Source: Candidatus Bathyarchaeota archaeon (GTDB taxonomy: Archaea > Thermoproteota > Bathyarchaeia > TCS64). Taken from it: a stretch of 8,511 nucleotides of DNA. This document shows, piece after piece, positions 5,005-8,511 of this stretch. A program made the position numbers and the translations under genes. Location: positions 1-8,511 of the forward strand of contig JAUWBQ010000064.1 in NCBI GenBank assembly GCA_030601645.1, written 5' to 3'. Position 1 is the stretch's first letter. The number at the start of each line of letters is the position of its first letter. Below the pieces are notes generated by a model that made no database searches, was not told where the DNA came from, and saw nothing but the letters and a program-made list of their open reading frames with translations.

Positions 5005-6582
5005 TTAGCGGTTCTTCCTCAAGGTCTTCCCGGGCAGGGCTCCCGTGTGTTCTCCATGGTCGATTACGACTTCGCCGTTCACTATGACATAGGGTATGCC
5101 CGAGGCGAACCGGTGGGGGTCCACGAATGTGGCCTCGTCCTTCACCCTGGCGGGGTCGAAGACGGCGATGTCCGCCTTGAAGCCTTCCCTGAGGAGGCCC
5201 CGGTCTCTGAGGCCGATCTTCTGAGCGGGGGCGGAGGTCATCTTCCTCACCGCCTCCTGGAGGGGGATGACGGCCTCCCTGACGTAGTGGCCTATCACCC
5301 GGGGGAATGTGCCGTAGAACCGTGGGTGGGGCTTCCCCCTGCCCAGGATGCCCCTGGGGGCGACGGCGCTCCCGTCCGAGCCCACCATCCCGTGGGGGCT
5401 CCGCATCACCCTGCGGACATCCTCCTCGGACATGCCGAAGGAGATCACGGAGACCTGGGCGTCCTCGGCCAGGAGGAGGTCGAAGACGGCCTCGTACTCG
5501 TTCTTCCCCTCCATCTCGGCGATCTCCGAGATCCTCTTCCCCTCATACTCTGGATGGTTCTTCGCGGAGGCGACCATGATGATGTCCCAGGTCCTGTAGA
5601 TGCCGCTCTCGTCCTCCGTGATCTTTTTCCTGATCTCGGGGTCCCCGAGACGCTCCAGGAGCCTGTCGGCACCCCCCTCCTGGGCCCAGTGGGGCATGTA
5701 GGCGGCGAGGCCTGTGCTGGAGGCGATGTAGGGGTACTGGTCGAATGTGACGTCTACACCTTCCTCGCGGCCTTCCCCGACCAGCCTCAGGGAGTCCTCC
5801 GTCTTCCCCCAGTGGGGCTTCCCCGAGGCCTTGAAGTGGGCGATCTGGACGGGGACTCCGGCCTCCTTCCCGATCCTCGTGGCTTCTTTCACGGCCTTCA
5901 GCAGGGTCTCCCCCTCGCCCCTTATGTGGCTGAAGTAGACGCCACCGTAGTCGGCTAGGACGCTGGCTAGTTCTATGATCTCCTCGGTCTTGGCGTAGGC
6001 GCTGGGGGTGTAGATGAGGCCGGTGGACATCCCCCAGGCCCCTTCCTCCATGGCGTCCGCGACGAGGCCCCTCATGGCCCTTAGCTCGGCCTTGGTGGGC
6101 TCCCTGTTCTCGTAGCCCATGACGTTCTGGCGGATTGTGCCCTGGCCCACCACGGCGACGAGGTTGAAGGAGGCGCCCACCCCGTCGATGAGGCCTAGGT
6201 AGTCCCCCATGGTCTCCCAGTTGAACTGGAAGTCCTCCCCCAGGCGGGCCCGCATGTACTTCTCCCGGTAGGCCCTGACGTCGGCGTTCATGGGGGCGGC
6301 GCTGCTCCCGCAGTTCCCCACCACCTCGGTGGTCACCCCCTGCCTGACCTTGCTCTCCACCCTGGGGTCGATGAGGACGTTGTAGTCAGAGTGGCTGTGG
6401 ATGTCTATGAAACCCGGGGCAACGACCATGCCCTCGGCGTCGATGCGCCTCTTCGCTTCGGCGGCCCGGAGACCGCCTATGGCCTCGATGGTGCCGCCCT
6501 TCAGGCCCACGTCCGCCTTGAACCAGGGATTGCCTGTTCCGTCGATGATCCTACCGTTCTCGATGAGAATGTCGTATCCCAT
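5005..6582 (-). CDS. D-aminoacylase family amidohydrolase (N-acyl-D-amino-acid deacylase)
   Basis: A 525-residue zinc-dependent amidohydrolase of the D-aminoacylase type, a group that removes acyl groups from N-acyl-D-amino acids. An N-terminal beta-sandwich strand set (ILIENGRIIDGTGNPWFKADVGLKGGTI, split here for reading) precedes the TIM barrel. Ligands known from Alcaligenes D-aminoacylase all have counterparts: HSHSD (His62, His64), NCGSS (Cys91), FSHIRGEG (His219), AHFK (His249) and GSDGS (Asp403). The C terminus returns to the small beta domain (GFKADIAVFDP, YVIVNGEVVIDHGEHTGALPGK). GAGGAG lies 5 nt before the ATG at 6582 and CTTAAATC (6614-6621) is a possible TATA sequence. No signal peptide, so cytoplasmic. 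Exact substrate is uncertain, since relatives include N-acyl-D-Glu and D-Asp deacylases and uncharacterised enzymes. It lies 62 bp downstream of a membrane hydrolase gene on the same strand. Confidence 0.9.
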   Translation of the reverse strand: MGYDILIENGRIIDGTGNPWFKADVGLKGGTIEAIGGLRAAEAKRRIDAEGMVVAPGFIDIHSHSDYNVLIDPRVESKVRQGVTTEVVGNCGSSAAPMNADVRAYREKYMRARLGEDFQFNWETMGDYLGLIDGVGASFNLVAVVGQGTIRQNVMGYENREPTKAELRAMRGLVADAMEEGAWGMSTGLIYTPSAYAKTEEIIELASVLADYGGVYFSHIRGEGETLLKAVKEATRIGKEAGVPVQIAHFKASGKPHWGKTEDSLRLVGEGREEGVDVTFDQYPYIASSTGLAAYMPHWAQEGGADRLLERLGDPEIRKKITEDESGIYRTWDIIMVASAKNHPEYEGKRISEIAEMEGKNEYEAVFDLLLAEDAQVSVISFGMSEEDVRRVMRSPHGMVGSDGSAVAPRGILGRGKPHPRFYGTFPRVIGHYVREAVIPLQEAVRKMTSAPAQKIGLRDRGLLREGFKADIAVFDPARVKDEATFVDPHRFASGIPYVIVNGEVVIDHGEHTGALPGKTLRKNR

Positions 6583-6644
6583 TTGAACTCCTCTATAGCA
6601 CCTTGCATCTGGCTCTTAAATCGTTTTAGAGGAATGACGGGATG

Positions 6645-7160
6645 TCAATGGGCGCTGCGCGCCCTGACGAGCCTGATCACGAGCAGAACCACACCTATCA
6701 GCCCCGTGAATATGCAGAGCATATAGATCAACAAGGCTGTCCCGAGGCCCCCCAGGAGGGGGTTGAATGAGAAGGGGTAGAAAGGCCTTATGTCCGTGTA
6801 GAGCGGGGAGTCGAGGAGTATGTGCAGATAGACTCCGGAGAGGGCTGCCGCATAAACGCTCCTTGGGCTTGACACCTGCTCCAAACCCACCAGCCTCATC
6901 AGAGGCTCCAAGTACCCTCTCATTCTTATCATCACGAGGGCCAAGAGGAGGGCTACGAAGGTCCCGCCCAGGAAGGAGTGGAGCAGGCCGTGGAGGGGGA
7001 GGTCCAGGCTGCTCGCCCTATGGAGGCCGAAGGTCAGGATCACCAGGGGTTCGATGTCCACGATGACGTTTGCCACCAAGAAGGTCGGGAGGTCGATGTA
7101 GCGCAGGAGGACCATGCCGAAGAACAAGGCCGGGCCGAGGTGAAGCGGGGTGAAGGGCAT
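6645..7160 (-). CDS. YdjM-like membrane-bound metal-dependent hydrolase family protein
   Basis: A 171-residue integral membrane protein with about five hydrophobic segments (roughly 8-22, 27-46, 63-80, 101-117 and 135-165). It carries the polar pattern of the archaeal YdjM-like family: PFTPLHLGPA (His7), NVIVDIEP (Asp35, Glu37), HGLLHSFLGG (His57, His61) and YLHILLDSPLY (His113, Asp117). These His/Asp residues within or near membrane segments suggest a metal site; the reaction is unknown for the family. The ATG at 7160 is preferred over an in-frame GTG at 7178: the family begins at MPFTP, AGGA lies 7 nt upstream, and a TATA-like GGTTAAGTTC (7185-7194, minus strand) predicts transcription starting near 7164. 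The gene may be cotranscribed with the deacylase that follows it, but a separate promoter for that gene is also possible. Confidence 0.8.
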   Translation of the reverse strand: MPFTPLHLGPALFFGMVLLRYIDLPTFLVANVIVDIEPLVILTFGLHRASSLDLPLHGLLHSFLGGTFVALLLALVMIRMRGYLEPLMRLVGLEQVSSPRSVYAAALSGVYLHILLDSPLYTDIRPFYPFSFNPLLGGLGTALLIYMLCIFTGLIGVVLLVIRLVRARSAH

Positions 7161-7278
7161 GCTCGATCCTACATTCACCTTCTTGAACTTAACCCTCTCG
7201 TCCGCTTAGCCCCGTGTTGGCCGCCAACATTGAATTGATAGTGGTTTCCCCAGCCGTTGGGGTCTGATTGGACTCAGG

Positions 7279-7286
7279 AAATATAT
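7279..7286 (+). promoter_or_regulatory. Candidate TATA box of the hypothetical gene
   Basis: AAATATAT, preceded by a G/C-containing CAGG. It predicts transcription from about 7309, 12 nt before the ATG at 7321. This argues against the in-frame ATG at 7285, which would overlap the box itself. The rest of the 160-bp divergent spacer (7161-7320) shows no other clear signal except the minus-strand TATA-like sequence at 7185-7194. Confidence 0.45.
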
Positions 7287-7320
7287 GTCTCCTAGAACTA
7301 GTTTGTTAATAGGGCCGTTC

Positions 7321-7671
7321 ATGGCTGAGAATTACCGATTCGTCAGGTTCACATGGTTGGAGCGCCGAGACCTCGAGGCGCTGGGACGAGAGATGTCCGA
7401 CCTCTTCGAAGTCAAGACGCTGTTAGTCCCCACGGACGACTGGGACATCATCCCCAGCCCCTTCGAGAGAGAGGGGCTCAGGGTCAGAGCGGACACACTG
7501 ACTGCCCGCCTCGCCCCCATGAGGGCCACCATCTTCCAGAGGGAGAACGCCCCCTTCACCGAGAGGGATATGGAGCTCAGGCGGCGGATACTCGAGATAT
7601 ACCCCAGGGACCGGGCCTCCCCATTCGCCCTTGGGGTCACCGATGAGCCGAAGTTCGATATCGAGGAGTAG
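7321..7671 (+). CDS. Hypothetical soluble protein
   Basis: I do not recognise this 116-residue protein. It is highly charged, with many Arg, Glu and Asp residues, has no cysteine, no signal peptide and no membrane segment, so it should be a soluble cytoplasmic protein. An N-terminal strand and helix (YRFVRFTWLERRDLEALGRE) are followed by hydrophobic strand-like VKTLLVPTDDWDII, a strand pair (LRVRADTLTARLAPMRATIF) and a charged helix (ERDMELRRRILEIY). The acidic tail ends in FDIEE. The pattern of alternating strands and amphipathic helices suggests a small alpha/beta fold. Codon use matches the neighbours, which supports a real gene. The ATG at 7321 is chosen from the TATA spacing; 7285 would add 12 residues. 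It converges with the small wHTH gene, with six bases between stop codons. Confidence 0.7.
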   Translation: MAENYRFVRFTWLERRDLEALGREMSDLFEVKTLLVPTDDWDIIPSPFEREGLRVRADTLTARLAPMRATIFQRENAPFTERDMELRRRILEIYPRDRASPFALGVTDEPKFDIEE

Positions 7672-7677
7672 AAACCA

Positions 7678-7881
7678 CTACTTCGTCTTCGCCCTCAGGA
7701 ACTTCTGCTTCTTCGGGCTGCTGGAGCTCGCGGGCCTCTTGTAAACCTCCACCAACCCCTTCCTGACTAGGCTCGGTACAGCCCCGGCCATCTTGAAAGG
7801 AACGTCCTTGGCCATGAGGTCGCCAGCCCTCTGTATGAGCGCGTAGACCTCCCTCTCGACCTCGGTCAGATCTTCCTGCAT
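7678..7881 (-). CDS. Small winged-helix-like DNA-binding protein
   Basis: A 67-residue basic protein with one recognisable fold-like pattern. A first helix (LTEVEREVYALIQRAG, about 5-20) is followed by a short turn, then AVPSLVRKGLVEVYKR (about 34-49), which reads like the recognition helix and wing of a winged helix-turn-helix. The tail is Ser/Lys-rich (PASSSSPKKQKFLRAK) and could contact nucleic acid or another protein. There is no effector domain. The family resemblance is structural and I cannot name it. The ATG at 7879-7881 has only a weak upstream purine stretch. The TTTTTAATCC sequence at 7931-7940 on the minus strand could be its TATA element, giving a leader of about 30 nt. It lies downstream of the ubiquitin-like gene on the same strand. 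Confidence 0.65.
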   Translation of the reverse strand: MQEDLTEVEREVYALIQRAGDLMAKDVPFKMAGAVPSLVRKGLVEVYKRPASSSSPKKQKFLRAKTK

Positions 7882-7930
7882 ACTTTTTCAAGCTCCCTGG
7901 AGTCGCTCCTGCTCTGTAAGTTGGCACTAG

Positions 7931-7940
7931 GGATTAAAAA
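7931..7940 (-). promoter_or_regulatory. T-rich element between the ubiquitin-like and wHTH genes
   Basis: TTTTTAATCC on the minus strand lies 20 nt past the ubiquitin-like stop codon and about 50 nt before the wHTH start. It could act as a T-tract terminator for the first gene, as a TATA-like element for the second, or both. Position alone cannot separate these. Confidence 0.35.
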
Positions 7941-7959
7941 GTGCTGGGGGTTCAGGCGC

Positions 7960-8160
7960 TCAGCCGCCTACGATGATGGGAAAGATGACGACGCGGTCCC
8001 CCGGCTTCAGCCTGGCGGAGGGCCAGAGCCTGCGGTCGTTCACCAGAACTCCCACGACCCGCCTATCGAAGGCGTAGAGAACGTCCTCCCCCAGGGTGGC
8101 GATGAACTCCCGGAGGGTGGCGGGCTCCTCGACGAACCTTACCGTGAGGACAGGGTACAT
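7960..8160 (-). CDS. MoaD/ThiS/SAMP-type ubiquitin-like protein with C-terminal Gly-Gly
   Basis: A 66-residue beta-grasp protein. The first strand VLTVRFV (4-10) leads to a helix (ATLREFIATLG), a strand VGVLVNDRRL (36-45), the loop RLKPGDRVVIFPIIVGG and the exact C-terminal Gly65-Gly66. LKPGDRVVIFPIIVGG closely follows the LxxGDEVxIxPPxxGG end of sulfur carriers. The Gly-Gly tail is adenylated by an E1-like enzyme and then carries sulfur (MoaD for molybdopterin, ThiS for thiamine) or, in archaea, is conjugated to lysines of proteins (SAMP). At 66 residues it is shorter than most MoaD proteins and closer to ThiS in size. No moaE, thiG, thiF or E1 gene is in the window, so which role applies is open. 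Start ATG 8160; the ribosome-binding site is weak. The amidohydrolase upstream on the same strand ends 62 bp away. Confidence 0.85.
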   Translation of the reverse strand: MYPVLTVRFVEEPATLREFIATLGEDVLYAFDRRVVGVLVNDRRLWPSARLKPGDRVVIFPIIVGG

Positions 8161-8222
8161 CCCAATGTTCTTACACAGCAGCCCGAGATATCAGTTTTGA
8201 GAGAATTCGAGACCCATCCACA

Positions 8223-8511
8223 TCAAGGGGTTGCAGGCTCGAAGCCTGTCAGCCTCAGGATGTTCCCCCTGAAGATGGCGTCGATGTCCTCCTCGGACAC
8301 CAGAGGGGAAGACCCTACGCCCAGGGACTTCACGGCCTCGTACTGCTGCTCCAGGATGTTGCGCCTCCAGCCCCGGGGGAAGAATGTGGAGTCGGTGCCG
8401 AAGAGGACCTTCTCCGGGCCTCCAGCCTTTATGGCCCTCTCGAAGATCTTTCTGATGTCGAGGTCGTAGGCCATGTACCGCATCCAGGAGTTGGAGCCGC
8501 TGGAGTCCATG
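8223..8511 (-). CDS. Amidohydrolase-2 family protein, 5' end cut by window edge
   Basis: Only the last 95 or so residues are visible, and the reading frame runs to the right edge, so the true start is outside. KVLFGTDSTFFPRGWRRNI contains the FGTDS motif whose aspartate is the last metal ligand of TIM-barrel amidohydrolases (PF04909 type). It is followed by helices ending SEEDIDAIFRGNILRLTGF, the usual close of this family (IxxGNxxRLxGL). The family includes decarboxylases and hydrolases acting on carboxylated or ring substrates; the exact reaction cannot be told from this fragment. An ATG at 8510 is in frame but is almost certainly an internal methionine, as a complete enzyme is near 280-350 residues. 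The ubiquitin-like gene follows on the same strand. Confidence 0.85.
   Translation of the reverse strand, partial: MDSSGSNSWMRYMAYDLDIRKIFERAIKAGGPEKVLFGTDSTFFPRGWRRNILEQQYEAVKSLGVGSSPLVSEEDIDAIFRGNILRLTGFEPATP

Noticed and set aside
5047..5958. A 303-residue open frame on the plus strand, antisense to the deacylase
   Set aside because: The minus-strand gene has every catalytic motif in order. The antisense frame has low-complexity Gly/Asp/Leu/Val content, no domain pattern and no promoter; it follows from GC-rich codon structure.
8223..8262. A GFEPATP tail and GGCTTCGAGCC hairpin suggesting a tRNA T-arm
   Set aside because: The T-loop consensus GTTCRANYC is not met and no acceptor, D or anticodon arms surround it. 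The bases are the natural end of the amidohydrolase frame.
1..8511. CRISPR array, insertion sequence, prophage or integration site
   Set aside because: No regularly spaced repeats, transposase, integrase or terminal repeats are visible. The only mobile-type genes are the vapBC pair, which is common in archaeal chromosomes.

Overview
The window looks like chromosomal DNA from a GC-rich archaeon. Coding DNA is GC-rich with heavy use of AGG/AGA arginine codons. Intergenic gaps are AT-rich, with TATA-like boxes about 25-35 nt before the predicted starts. Several genes are archaeal in style: an Lrp regulator beside glnA, an AbrB-VapC pair, a short Gly-Gly ubiquitin-like protein and a YdjM-like membrane hydrolase. 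A lineage near Bathyarchaeia or another Thermoproteota group would fit, but no rRNA or marker gene is present to prove it. I see no rRNA, tRNA, CRISPR array, insertion sequence or prophage.

Layout. 1-1176 (+) is an MFS transporter cut by the left edge. A convergent thioredoxin (1253-1567, -) follows. It is divergent from a winged-helix regulator (1641-2063, +) across 73 bp that hold two back-to-back TATA-like boxes and a perfect 8-bp inverted repeat. The regulator ends 19 bp inside the 3' end of glutamine synthetase (2045-3427, -). An AT-rich 289-bp spacer full of repeated short motifs separates glnA from a divergent Lrp/AsnC regulator (3717-4172, +). A VapB-VapC toxin-antitoxin pair comes next (4321-4976, +; start and stop codons overlap). 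On the minus strand are a D-aminoacylase-family amidohydrolase (5005-6582) and, upstream of it, a small multi-span membrane hydrolase (6645-7160), possibly one transcription unit. A hypothetical gene (7321-7671, +) is divergent from these. The right end carries three minus-strand genes: a small wHTH-like protein (7678-7881), a MoaD/ThiS/SAMP-like protein ending in Gly-Gly (7960-8160) and the C-terminal part of an amidohydrolase-2 family enzyme cut by the right edge (8223-8511).

How it may work together (inference). The centre of the window concerns nitrogen: ammonia assimilation by glutamine synthetase, very probably controlled by the divergent Lrp-type protein through a repeated TACAAWYGTA-like site. 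The deacylase downstream could release amino acids from N-acyl-D-amino acids. The thioredoxin and its divergent regulator look like a second self-contained control module. I found no clearly new multi-gene system. The most worthwhile signals are the two regulatory intergenic regions and the solitary Gly-Gly protein.
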